Origin: DATLMR01 sp035537555
GTDB taxonomy: Bacteria > Acidobacteriota > Blastocatellia > UBA7656
Reading direction: 5' to 3'
DNA length: 11,542 nucleotides
NCBI GenBank assembly: GCA_035537555.1
Contig: DATLMR010000241.1
Span: forward strand, 1 to 11,542
This document shows positions 1-7,310 of the stretch, one piece after another. Under the pieces are notes generated by a model. The model was not told where the DNA came from. It did no database searches and saw nothing but the letters and a program-made list of their open reading frames with translations. The position numbers and the translations under genes are program-made. Within the stretch, counting starts at the first letter, position 1. Every line of letters starts with the position of its first letter.

Positions 1-290
1 CTCCGGGCCACACGCGCGGCCACTCGGTGCTGCTCTACCGCGACCGGTTCCTCTTTACCGGAGACCATCTCTGGTGGTCCGACACGCACAGGTCTCTGTA
101 CGCGTCGCCGAATGTCTGCTGGTATTCCTGGCGCGAGCAGCTCGCGTCGATGGAGCGATTGCTCGATTACCGTTTCGAATGGGTGCTGCCGGGCCACGGC
201 CGCCGCGCTCACGCCGACGCCGCCGGGATGCGCGAGCACCTCCAGGCCTGCATCGCGCGAATGAAGACCCACGCCCGCCTCGCCGTCTGA
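1..290 (+). CDS. MBL-fold metallo-hydrolase, C-terminal part (5' truncated)
   Basis: Only the last 95 or so codons are present; the frame is open from base 3 and ends in TGA. The fragment starts inside the metallo-beta-lactamase signature PGHTRGH, whose histidine is a metal ligand. It continues with FTGDHLWW, where the aspartate would be the bridging metal ligand, and ends with the conserved LPGHGRR, which supplies the last metal-binding histidine. The order and spacing of these three elements are those of the C-terminal half of MBL-fold hydrolases (glyoxalase II-like superfamily). The stretch VCWYSWREQLASMERLLDY between them is typical of a bacterial subgroup of unknown substrate. No signal peptide can be judged because the N-terminus is missing. 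The gene converges on the M14 peptidase gene, with four bases between the two stop codons. The superfamily is secure; the substrate is unknown. Confidence 0.85.
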   Translation, partial: PGHTRGHSVLLYRDRFLFTGDHLWWSDTHRSLYASPNVCWYSWREQLASMERLLDYRFEWVLPGHGRRAHADAAGMREHLQACIARMKTHARLAV

Positions 291-294
291 TTCG

Positions 295-3090
295 TCACCT
301 CTTCCGGACTCCACCCAGCATGATCGAGTTGAACAGGAGCTTGAAAGTTCCCCAGGTCTGAGCCCGATGCTGGGGGCGAAAGCCGAACAGGATCACGCGA
401 CCGCTCCCGAGTTTCGCATCGACCAGCGCCGACTTGCCCGCTATGTGCTGCGGGCCAAGCAGCCATCCCGACCTGAGCGGATTGCCTTCCGTATACCGCG
501 CGACCGACGCGGCCCGCGCGGGGTCCGAGATTTCGAAAGCGAACGCGCTGACAAGGGGCGCCTCTTCTATTCGGGCCGGCGGCGGGCTTTCGTCGGGAGC
601 CGCGCGGCGAGAGCCGCTCACGAAATAGAGATCGGCTTCGGCCGCCATTCCCGACGCGATAGCGTGCGAGCCGTCGAGGGTTGCGCGAAAGATCGAGCCC
701 GGCGCGTAAAACCGATCGCGGCGCAATCCGTCGAGCGCGTTCGTGACGGCCAGATCGAATCGCTTTATCGCGAGCTCCGACGACGAGTCCAGGCAGACGA
801 GCACTCCGCCCGCTTCGACGAAAGCCTTCAGGCTCGCCACTCCCGCCTCGGCGATCCCGCCCGTGTACTCGTCCGGGTAAGAGCCGGGGCGATTGCCTTC
901 GACTATCTGCTGCATGCTCTGATCGGGCAGGATCACAACGTCGAACCTGTCTTTGAGATTGCCCGCGCGCACGTCCGCGTCGGTGAGGTTGCCGTAGTCG
1001 AACCCGAACTGCTCGAGCACCCACCGCGTCCACCCCTCATCCATCGAAGCCATCCAGCTTCTATAAAGCGCGGTGCGCGGACGCGTGAGGACCGACACGT
1101 CCGCGGCGGATTTCAGATTCACGGCGCCATCCCGGCCCGCGAGATCCGACCTGCCCAATTCAAGATACTCGACGACGGCGTGCTTTTCCGCGAGCCTGTA
1201 AATGTCCGCGAGTCTCAATCCTCCGTCGCTCGCTTTAGCTTTCGGAGCGTTGAGCTCGATCACGAAGTCGCCGGGCTTATAAGGGCTGGTTCCGATCGTT
1301 ACCGCGCGGGCCAGCCTGTATACGGAGACGGTGCCGGGTGATTTGAACAACTCGTTGACGAAGGCATAAGCGTTGTTGGCATCGGCCCTGAGGTAGAGCG
1401 TCCCGTAAGGCGTGCGGCGGGCCGCCGTCGCCTTCCACTCACTCGGAGCGGGGGCGGCCCCGCCCTCGTGCGCCGATTCGATCTTACCGAGCGGCGCGTC
1501 GAACGGCTTGCCCGCAGCCGCGTAATCGACGCCCATCTGCATCGGCAAGGTCCACCCGGCCACGTCGTAAGGCTGCTCGGCCGGGCCTCCGGGATAGAGC
1601 CTGCGGTCGGGATAGGTTTGAGCTTCGAACAGGCATTTAACATTCGCGCGATAGGGCTGGGCAAGCAGTATGACGTAGCTGCCGGCATCGTAAATCTTAT
1701 CGCCGACCCTGAAGCCGGACTTCGCGCGGTGGACTTCGACGCCCTGCCGGATGAGTATGTCGATCATGCGCTCTGCCGTCGGCCGGTCGCGCTGGGCCGC
1801 CGGGATTATGTATGCGAAAGGCGCTTCGCGCCTGCCCGTTTCGATGGCCCGCTCCGCGAGCGCGACGAAGTTGCGGATACCCTCCTCGCGATGGAGCGCG
1901 ACCTCTTCCAGTAGCGTGCGGCAGGTGATCAGCTCCATGTTCATGATGTCGCGCGGGCTCCAGGAGCCGCCTTCCCAGGGCGCGGGAAAATTGATGGCGG
2001 GGACGAGCGGGTCTTGAAGGCCGCGCGTGGGAGAGCGGAGCTGCTCGCGCCTGATCTCAAGCGGAGTGGCGAGGTTTGCGGACGCCGCTTCGGTCAGGAT
2101 TCCCACCGCGTTGTGATAGTAAGGCGCGGTTCGCAGCCCCCCGTGCCACCACATGTCATAGGTCGAATTCGTGGCGATGCCTTTGAATCCGCCGGCCGTC
2201 AGGTTCGCGGCCATCTTCATTCCGAATGCCCCGACCTGCCTGAGCAGCACCGGGTCTATGTTCGGGTTCGCGGGATCGAAGAAGGGCGGCACGCACATGC
2301 GCGAGCCGTACTGGCCCTGCTGGTGCACGTCGTAGACGACCTCCGGGAACCACTCGCGCCAGAAGAGCTTCGAGACCATCTGCGTCTCGACCTGCGTGAG
2401 CATGAACCAGTCGCGGTTGTTATCGTGGCCCGCGTAGAGGTGATAGAGCTCGGGCGGGTTCGAGCCTTCGAACTTCGTGCCTAACGTTTTCTTGTACCAA
2501 TTTCCGACTATGTCTATGCCGTCGGGGTTGACCGAGGGCACGAGCACCAGGACCGTATTCCGCAGCACGCCGGCGGTCGATGTCGAATCGTCCGCCGCGA
2601 GCCTGTAAGCGAGCTCCATCGACATCTGCGCCGCGACGACTTCGGTCGAGTGAATCGAGCAGGTGACGGCGACGACCGAGGGGGTCTCGCGGATCAATCT
2701 CTCCCGCTCCTCGGTGCTTCCGATCAGGCGAGGGTCGGCGAGCCTGGCGCGCGCCTCGCGAATCATTTGAAGGTTTCGGATGTTCTCTTCCGAAGATATG
2801 AGCGCGTAGATGAACGGGCGGCGGCCGGTCGAAAGGCCCGCCTCATGCACGGAGACGCGGTCGGACGCCGCATCGCGCCGCTTGAAGTAATCGACTATCT
2901 GCGTCCAGCCGGCGAGCTCGCGCGGCGCGCCCGGCTCGAACCCGAGGAACGACCGGGGAGTCGGAATGCCCGCGCCCGCCTGCCGGGGCATCGGCCTTTC
3001 GGCCTGCGCCGGCGCTTCTATCGCGAAGGCCGCGAGAGTCGAGAGGGTAAACAGAAGCGAGAGCGAGGAGAGACGAGAGCGGATTGTCAT
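295..3090 (-). CDS. Secreted M14-family zinc carboxypeptidase with C-terminal amidotransferase-like domain
   Basis: A 931-residue protein. It starts with a signal peptide: basic MTIRSR, a hydrophobic core to about residue 24, and likely cleavage after APAQA near residue 30. The M14 domain (about 50-350) shows the zinc motif HSTE (H147, E150), the substrate-binding DNNRDW motif (N225, R226), the third zinc ligand in DVHQQG (H256) and the catalytic glutamate in ILTEAAS (E334). It therefore looks active, removing C-terminal residues or cutting peptide-like bonds outside the cytoplasm. Residues about 350-660 form a long linker or beta-rich region. Residues about 665-920 resemble a class I glutamine-amidotransferase-like fold (FDVVILPDQ, then GGVLVCLD, then GSGRVILFGF), but without a clear GxCxG nucleophile elbow. 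At over 900 residues it is far longer than classical carboxypeptidase A, which matches a large secreted subgroup. The frame stays open another 273 codons upstream, antisense to plsC, but only the ATG at 3090 gives a signal peptide. The region between it and plsC is divergent. Confidence 0.88.
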   Translation of the reverse strand: MTIRSRLSSLSLLFTLSTLAAFAIEAPAQAERPMPRQAGAGIPTPRSFLGFEPGAPRELAGWTQIVDYFKRRDAASDRVSVHEAGLSTGRRPFIYALISSEENIRNLQMIREARARLADPRLIGSTEERERLIRETPSVVAVTCSIHSTEVVAAQMSMELAYRLAADDSTSTAGVLRNTVLVLVPSVNPDGIDIVGNWYKKTLGTKFEGSNPPELYHLYAGHDNNRDWFMLTQVETQMVSKLFWREWFPEVVYDVHQQGQYGSRMCVPPFFDPANPNIDPVLLRQVGAFGMKMAANLTAGGFKGIATNSTYDMWWHGGLRTAPYYHNAVGILTEAASANLATPLEIRREQLRSPTRGLQDPLVPAINFPAPWEGGSWSPRDIMNMELITCRTLLEEVALHREEGIRNFVALAERAIETGRREAPFAYIIPAAQRDRPTAERMIDILIRQGVEVHRAKSGFRVGDKIYDAGSYVILLAQPYRANVKCLFEAQTYPDRRLYPGGPAEQPYDVAGWTLPMQMGVDYAAAGKPFDAPLGKIESAHEGGAAPAPSEWKATAARRTPYGTLYLRADANNAYAFVNELFKSPGTVSVYRLARAVTIGTSPYKPGDFVIELNAPKAKASDGGLRLADIYRLAEKHAVVEYLELGRSDLAGRDGAVNLKSAADVSVLTRPRTALYRSWMASMDEGWTRWVLEQFGFDYGNLTDADVRAGNLKDRFDVVILPDQSMQQIVEGNRPGSYPDEYTGGIAEAGVASLKAFVEAGGVLVCLDSSSELAIKRFDLAVTNALDGLRRDRFYAPGSIFRATLDGSHAIASGMAAEADLYFVSGSRRAAPDESPPPARIEEAPLVSAFAFEISDPARAASVARYTEGNPLRSGWLLGPQHIAGKSALVDAKLGSGRVILFGFRPQHRAQTWGTFKLLFNSIMLGGVRKR

Positions 3091-3197
3091 AGCCGATGAG
3101 AACCCCTTGTCGATTCGGTGGAAAGATGCGCGAGAAGCTCGCCTGCGATACGTCCACGCGCTCGGCCCCGGCCTGCCTTCGCGATGGATGACAGAGC

Positions 3198-3225
3198 TTA
3201 ACATATCTGGTAGTCTTGCGCTAAT
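3198..3225 (+). promoter_or_regulatory. Candidate sigma-70-type promoter for the acyltransferase gene
   Basis: TTAACA (five of six matches to TTGACA) is followed after 16 bases by GCTAAT (four of six matches to TATAAT). This lies in a locally AT-richer part of the 204-bp divergent intergenic region. It would start transcription about 60 bases before the plsC start codon. This is a match by eye only, and Acidobacteriota promoter consensus is not well defined, so it is tentative. No comparable promoter was clear for the M14 gene on the other strand. Confidence 0.3.
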
Positions 3226-3294
3226 TCGCGGGGAGACGGCCGCGCAGGTTTCTTGTTGAACTCGACCCAATACGGACGTACAGGGACATAAACG

Positions 3295-4020
3295 ATGGCA
3301 CGAGTGCGCGGGATCTTTCTGCTGGGCTTCTGGTTCACGAGTATCGCCATCCTCGCGCCCTTTCTCATCCTGCTCTGTTTGATCACAGGCAACGAGAACG
3401 TGATCTTCAAGCCGGTCGGCTTCTTCGTAAGGCTCGGCCTCGCGCTCGTGGGCGTTCGCGTGGTCGTGAAAGGGATCGAGCGCCTCGACCCGAAGCAGTC
3501 CTACGTATTGACGCCGAATCATCAGAGCTTCATCGAGGTGCCCCTGCTCGTGACGTACCTGAAACGCAACCCCGGCTTCCTGGCGAAGAAAGAGGTCTTC
3601 AAGTATCCGCTCTTCGGCTACGGGATCGGCCTGATGGGGGTCGTGCCGGTAGACCGCAGCAACACGCAGTCGGCGATCGAGAGCGCGCGGACCGCCACAG
3701 AGATGCTGAAGCGCGGAAAGTCCTATGTCGTCTATCCGGAAGGCACCCGCTCGCGCGACGGGCGTCTTCTTCCCTTCAAGAAGGGCGCGTTCGTGATGGC
3801 CGTGGATGCGGGCGTGCCGGTCGTCCCTTTGAGCATCTCGGGTAGCACGAGGATAATGCCCAAGGGCGAGATAAAGATATACCCGGCGACCGTCTACATC
3901 ACCGCGCACGAGCCCATCGGCACCGAGGGCTACTCGAAAGAGAACATATCGGAGCTGGTGGGGCTCGCGAGAGAGAAGATAGCGTCGGCCCTGCCGGAGA
4001 ACGAGGCCGCGCCGGCCTGA
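3295..4020 (+). CDS. plsC: 1-acyl-sn-glycerol-3-phosphate acyltransferase (PlsC family)
   Basis: A 241-residue membrane-associated acyltransferase, the usual length for bacterial PlsC. It is expected to transfer an acyl chain to the sn-2 position of lysophosphatidic acid, giving phosphatidic acid for phospholipid synthesis at the inner membrane. A hydrophobic N-terminal segment (about 7-31) anchors it. Motif I is NHQSFIE (75-81), that is HX4E instead of the usual HX4D. Motif II is VPVDRSN near 117-123, motif III is YPEGTRS (147-153, with E149, G150, T151 and R152), and motif IV is the VPVVPLSISGS stretch near 174-184. FLAKKEVFKYPLFG, between motifs I and II, is also typical. The ATG has a modest AGGGA ribosome-binding site nine bases upstream. 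The gene stands alone: divergent from the peptidase gene and converging with a 23-bp gap on the next. A related acyltransferase with another acceptor is possible; the family is certain. Confidence 0.92.
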   Translation: MARVRGIFLLGFWFTSIAILAPFLILLCLITGNENVIFKPVGFFVRLGLALVGVRVVVKGIERLDPKQSYVLTPNHQSFIEVPLLVTYLKRNPGFLAKKEVFKYPLFGYGIGLMGVVPVDRSNTQSAIESARTATEMLKRGKSYVVYPEGTRSRDGRLLPFKKGAFVMAVDAGVPVVPLSISGSTRIMPKGEIKIYPATVYITAHEPIGTEGYSKENISELVGLAREKIASALPENEAAPA

Positions 4021-4043
4021 GCCCCCGAAGATAAAATGCCGGA

Positions 4044-4847
4044 TCAGATGCCGTTCAGGCGGTACGTGCCCTGGCTGATGCGGCTGGCGGAGCCGTCGGC
4101 GACGAGCTTATGATTTCCCTTCCCCGCCTCGGGCCGCGACAGCCCCGTGACGCGCGCCAGTTCTCCGGGCACGGTCATCCCTGCGCCCGTCAGAAACGCG
4201 CGCGCGACCTCGGAGAGGGCCGTCTCGCGCTTCACCTTGGCCGAAAGCTCTTCGGCGAAACGCCCTTCGGCAAGCATCCAGATGTAGGTGAACCACGGCT
4301 CGTAGAGAACGTCGCCCGGAATGACCTTCATGCTCCGCTGCAGCTCGTCGATGGCTCGCGTGAACCGCGCGCGGTCTTTGACTCCGGAGGCTTCTCTCAG
4401 GTCGCCGGTCGCCATCTCCCACTCGCGGCGCAGGACCTTGAGCACCATTCGCGCGTCGGGCGATAGCTCCGTGGATTCCCGGCGCCGGGGTATTCCCCAC
4501 AGCGCGTTGAAGTGTGGGACGAGCCGGCGCGAGATGAAGGTCGCCCGCCCCTTGGCGATCTTCGCGTAGTAAATCCGCCCGCGCCGCATCACTTCATCCT
4601 TGATGACCCAGGCGAGGCTTGCTTCCGGGTCTTTCTGAACGTTTCGCGGCATATAAGCATCCCGGCGGCCGCACACGGCCACGTAAAGCGAGGGGCCGGG
4701 CCGGCGGGCATCGGTCAGGGCTCCGCAGAACCCCAGGCTCTCGACCATCCTCTCGGCTTCCGTCGCCGCCTCTATCCTCAGTTCGGGAATGCGCCGCCAG
4801 GTCCGGTCGCGGTGGGCTTCGATCTCTTCGGGCAAGACCTCGGGCAT
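4044..4847 (-). CDS. AlkZ-related winged-helix protein of unknown function
   Basis: A 267-residue soluble protein with no signal peptide or membrane segment. The N-terminal part (MPEVLPEEIEAHRDRTWRRI, then LGFCGALTD, DPEASLAWVIKDEVM, RGRIYYAKIAKGRATFIS and PHFNAL) matches, from memory, proteins annotated as AlkZ-related. These are distant relatives of the AlkZ/YcaQ DNA glycosylases that repair crosslinks and alkylated bases. Two helix-turn-helix-like segments follow: about 128-178 (LSPDARMVLKVLRR, then TGDLREASGV and RFTRAIDELQ) and about 208-264 (ALSEVARAFL, then VPGELARVTGLS). I do not see the QxQ or QxD catalytic motif of true AlkZ/YcaQ glycosylases, so activity is not implied. Start: the ATG at 4847 lacks a clear Shine-Dalgarno sequence, but its N-terminus fits the family. 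The gene follows the ZnuD-like receptor gene on the same strand after 65 bp and a terminator-like hairpin, so it is probably transcribed separately or by read-through. Family assignment is moderate; function is unknown. Confidence 0.65.
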   Translation of the reverse strand: MPEVLPEEIEAHRDRTWRRIPELRIEAATEAERMVESLGFCGALTDARRPGPSLYVAVCGRRDAYMPRNVQKDPEASLAWVIKDEVMRRGRIYYAKIAKGRATFISRRLVPHFNALWGIPRRRESTELSPDARMVLKVLRREWEMATGDLREASGVKDRARFTRAIDELQRSMKVIPGDVLYEPWFTYIWMLAEGRFAEELSAKVKRETALSEVARAFLTGAGMTVPGELARVTGLSRPEAGKGNHKLVADGSASRISQGTYRLNGI

Positions 4848-4872
4848 CGGCAGGAGAATACACCAAAGAAGC

Positions 4873-4908
4873 GCGGGCGGCGAGCCTTCGATGAATCCCG
4901 CCGCCCGC
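4873..4908 (-). terminator. Probable Rho-independent terminator after the ZnuD-like receptor gene
   Basis: A perfect 10-bp, almost wholly G+C inverted repeat (arms 4873-4882 and 4899-4908) with a 16-base loop starts just past the receptor's TAA stop at 4913-4915. Read on the minus strand, the hairpin is followed by GC and then TTCTTT, a short broken T-tract. Position, stem strength and orientation all fit termination of the receptor transcript before the AlkZ-related gene. The long loop and imperfect T-tract make it less than textbook. Confidence 0.55.
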
Positions 4909-4912
4909 CTGC

Positions 4913-7144
4913 TTAGAAGAACCTCACGGTGTAGCTGAGCCGCACGCCCCGGCCGATCTCCGGCGCGAGCTCCTTGATGAAAGAGAGGTGATTGCGATAC
5001 AGCCGGTCGCCCAGGTTGAATGCGTTGACGGAAAACAGGTGAGCGAAATGCTGTCGCGGTATCGAGTAGGAGGCCGCGACGTTGAAGAGCGTGTAGCCCG
5101 CCGTGCGAGTCTCGGTCGGGAACAGCTCGTCCTGGTCTTTGGCCATCACGGCCTCGGGCCGAAGGCTCAGGCCCTTGTATTGAATGTCGAAGCCGACCCG
5201 GCCGCGCAAGGGCGGAATGCGAGGCAGGGGCGTGCCCGAGGCCAGGCCCGCGCGCGAATCGGTTAGCTGCGCGTCCACGGTGTCGAGCCCGAGGTTGAGC
5301 CAGAGGTAGCGATGGAGACCGGCGTCGAAGTTTACCTCGGTGCCGACGAACCGGCTGTTGCTTTGAAGGTATCTGGCCTCTATCAGGTTATCGGTGATCT
5401 TTCCGGTCGGCGCGAGAAAGACGAAGTCCTTGATGCTGTAAAAGAAGACGTTCGCCTCCGCCCGCACGCGGCTGGTCGAATGCCTGAGAGAGAGATCGAT
5501 GCCGTCGCTCCGCTCGCGGTCGAGGTCGGGATTGCCGATCTCGAAGGTCAGGTTGCCGACGTGCGGGCCGAGATTATACAGCTCTTCGAGAGCGGGCGCG
5601 CGATAAGAGTGGGTGTAGTTTGCGACCACCGCGCCGCCTTCCCAGAGCGGCACGCGAACGCCCGCCGCGCCCGATAAGCCCGTGAACGTCCTGTCCGTGA
5701 GCCCGGTCGGGTCGTAGCCCGTGTGCTCGACGCGCCCGCCGAACTGGAGCTTGAGGTGCTCGAGCCCGACTTCCTGAAGGGTGTAGGCCGCGAAGACGTT
5801 CTGATCGACGGGGGGAGAGAGAGCCTCCGCGCCTATGGTATCGTAGCTGCGGACGAGGCCGGAGAATCCGAAGCTCCCGCTGAGCCTGCCCGCCTTGCGC
5901 TCTTCAAAGACCCCCCGGTAATCGAACTCTTTGTTCTTGAAAGTCGTGCCGACCGCTTCGCCTTCGAGTTCCTTGTGCTGGTAATCGCTATAGCTCAGGG
6001 TCAGGCGGAAAGCGTCTACGGCCTTGCCCAGGTCGCGGAAGCCTCCGTTGAATCGCAGGTCGTGGCGGCGCATGGAGAGGTCGATCTCCTCCAGCCCGCC
6101 TTCGACGAGCTCGGCGAAAGGGACTCCGTAGCGCCTGTTGTCATAGCCATAGCTCGCGCTGAAGAAGGATTTGTCGGCGTAATGGCCGAAGCCGCCGAGC
6201 CCGCTGCCGGCGCGAGTGCTCGAATTGGGGACCTTACCGATGGGAGTGTTGTAATCGCCCGTGCGTTGTCCCGAGCCGTTGCCCCAGATCATCCAGTTAC
6301 GCGCGCCGTATTCGAGCCCGCCGCTCACTCCCCCCTGGTCGTTGGTCGTGCCGCCGATGCCCGTCAGGTACCCGCGCACGCCCTCATGCGCGTAATCGTG
6401 CCCGGTCACGGCGTTCACCACTCCGCCGATCGCATTGCTGCCGTAAAGAAGAGTGGCGGGCCCTTTGACGACTTCGAGCCTTTCGAGCGAGAGCACGTCG
6501 ACCGGCTCTCCGTGATCTCCCGACTGCGAGCCGAGCGAGCCGAGCCTCGCGCCGTCCTGCAAGACGAGCACCCTGTCGCCGTCGAAGCCGCGAATCACGG
6601 GTCGGGCCGAGCCCGGGCCGAAGCTGCGCTTCGCCACGCCCGGCTCTTTGTCGAGCACCTCGCCGAGCGACGGGTGTCCCTCTTCGGCCAGCCGCGTCGA
6701 ATCGAGAGAGGTGACCGTTTGAAGGGCCTCGAAGGTGCTCTGCTCGCTGCCGGTCGCCGTTACGGTGATCTGTTCCTGGACGCCCGAAAGCTTCAGCTGA
6801 ATGTCGAGAGATGCCGTGCCGCCCGCCGTCACCTGCGCTCGCTCCACCGCGTCGGGGAACCCTTCGAGGTGGACCAGCACGTTGTAATTGCCGGGCGGAA
6901 CCTGCGCGAATTCATAATGGCCGCCGTCGTCGGTCTCGACCGAACGCTTGAGCTGCACTATGGTCACGATCGCGTTGTGCAGAGCCGTCCCGTTGTCGCG
7001 CAGGGTCACCGTTCCCCGCAGAGCTCCCGAAGACTGAGTTCCGGCTGCCTGCCCCAGAGCCACCCCGGGAAGAGTGCTCGCGAATAAGAGCCAGGCCGCC
7101 AATACGGCCCTATATTTTGCGGCTCTATATTTTTTTGCCTTCAT
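4913..7144 (-). CDS. ZnuD-like TonB-dependent outer-membrane receptor (probable zinc/metal uptake)
   Basis: A 743-residue TonB-dependent receptor. Signal peptide: MKAKKYRAAKYR, then a hydrophobic core and a likely cut after ALG or GQA near 31-33. A carboxypeptidase-regulatory-like beta domain (about 38-118; ALRGTVTLRD, then DDGGHYEFAQVPPGNY) is followed by a TonB-box-like EQITVTAT (124-131). The plug (about 140-248) contains VIRGFDGDRVLVLQDG, SGDHGEPVDVLSLERLEVVKGPATLLYGSNAIGG split over 209-241. The rest is the barrel, ending in RFF with the C-terminal phenylalanine expected for BAM-dependent insertion. The SGDH and VDVLSLERLEVV plug segments and the barrel stretches TTFKNKEF and YDTIGAEALSPP resemble the ZnuD family of zinc or heavy-metal receptors. 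The substrate is inferred from resemblance and from the His/Cys-rich neighbour. The ATG at 7144 is chosen over upstream starts because of AGGAGA five bases before it. Codons 3-13 hold an A7 run and a near-perfect 15-base tandem repeat. Confidence 0.9.
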   Translation of the reverse strand: MKAKKYRAAKYRAVLAAWLLFASTLPGVALGQAAGTQSSGALRGTVTLRDNGTALHNAIVTIVQLKRSVETDDGGHYEFAQVPPGNYNVLVHLEGFPDAVERAQVTAGGTASLDIQLKLSGVQEQITVTATGSEQSTFEALQTVTSLDSTRLAEEGHPSLGEVLDKEPGVAKRSFGPGSARPVIRGFDGDRVLVLQDGARLGSLGSQSGDHGEPVDVLSLERLEVVKGPATLLYGSNAIGGVVNAVTGHDYAHEGVRGYLTGIGGTTNDQGGVSGGLEYGARNWMIWGNGSGQRTGDYNTPIGKVPNSSTRAGSGLGGFGHYADKSFFSASYGYDNRRYGVPFAELVEGGLEEIDLSMRRHDLRFNGGFRDLGKAVDAFRLTLSYSDYQHKELEGEAVGTTFKNKEFDYRGVFEERKAGRLSGSFGFSGLVRSYDTIGAEALSPPVDQNVFAAYTLQEVGLEHLKLQFGGRVEHTGYDPTGLTDRTFTGLSGAAGVRVPLWEGGAVVANYTHSYRAPALEELYNLGPHVGNLTFEIGNPDLDRERSDGIDLSLRHSTSRVRAEANVFFYSIKDFVFLAPTGKITDNLIEARYLQSNSRFVGTEVNFDAGLHRYLWLNLGLDTVDAQLTDSRAGLASGTPLPRIPPLRGRVGFDIQYKGLSLRPEAVMAKDQDELFPTETRTAGYTLFNVAASYSIPRQHFAHLFSVNAFNLGDRLYRNHLSFIKELAPEIGRGVRLSYTVRFF

Positions 7145-7149
7145 GTGAT

Positions 7150-7155
7150 TCTCCT
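7150..7155 (-). promoter_or_regulatory. Ribosome-binding site fixing the ZnuD-like receptor start
   Basis: Minus-strand AGGAGA lies five bases before the ATG at 7144. It is the strongest Shine-Dalgarno match among the candidate starts. It rules out the in-frame start 63 bases upstream (7207), which would put 21 non-signal residues in front of a good signal peptide. Confidence 0.75.
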
Positions 7156-7310
7156 GATTTAGATAGCAACGCTTCCATAATCGATGCGCCCCGTGCTCGG
7201 GCCGCATGCCCGGACGAGCGAGCCCCCGGGCCGGTCAAAGAGGACGAGCGGCGTGCTCCCCGCGAGCCGCTCAAGCGCATATGCATACTGTGAATATCGG
7301 ATTGAGGAGA

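Noticed and set aside
367..1341. Plus-strand open frame of 324 codons opposite the M14 peptidase gene
   Set aside because: Antisense shadow; the opposite strand has clear domain-level support and this frame has none.
3091..3909. A 273-codon upstream extension of the M14 frame across the divergent region and antisense to plsC
   Set aside because: The extension encodes no recognisable domain, runs antisense to a clear acyltransferase gene, and would bury the signal peptide in the middle of the protein.
5723..7087. Plus-strand open frame of 454 codons opposite the ZnuD-like receptor gene
   Set aside because: Antisense shadow of a well-supported gene; Arg/Ala/Val-rich composition with no motif, as expected in GC-rich DNA.
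7246..7272. Hairpin with 7-bp arms GAGCGGC and GCCGCTC between the small-protein gene and the receptor gene
   Set aside because: Short stem with a 13-base loop and only a weak T-rich stretch on the minus strand. It could be a leaky attenuator but is not strong enough to call.
7277..7300. AT-rich island with overlapping palindromes GCATATGC and ATGCAT, considered as a Zur-type operator
   Set aside because: It does not match Zur or Fur consensus sites I know, and 6-8 base palindromes arise easily by chance.
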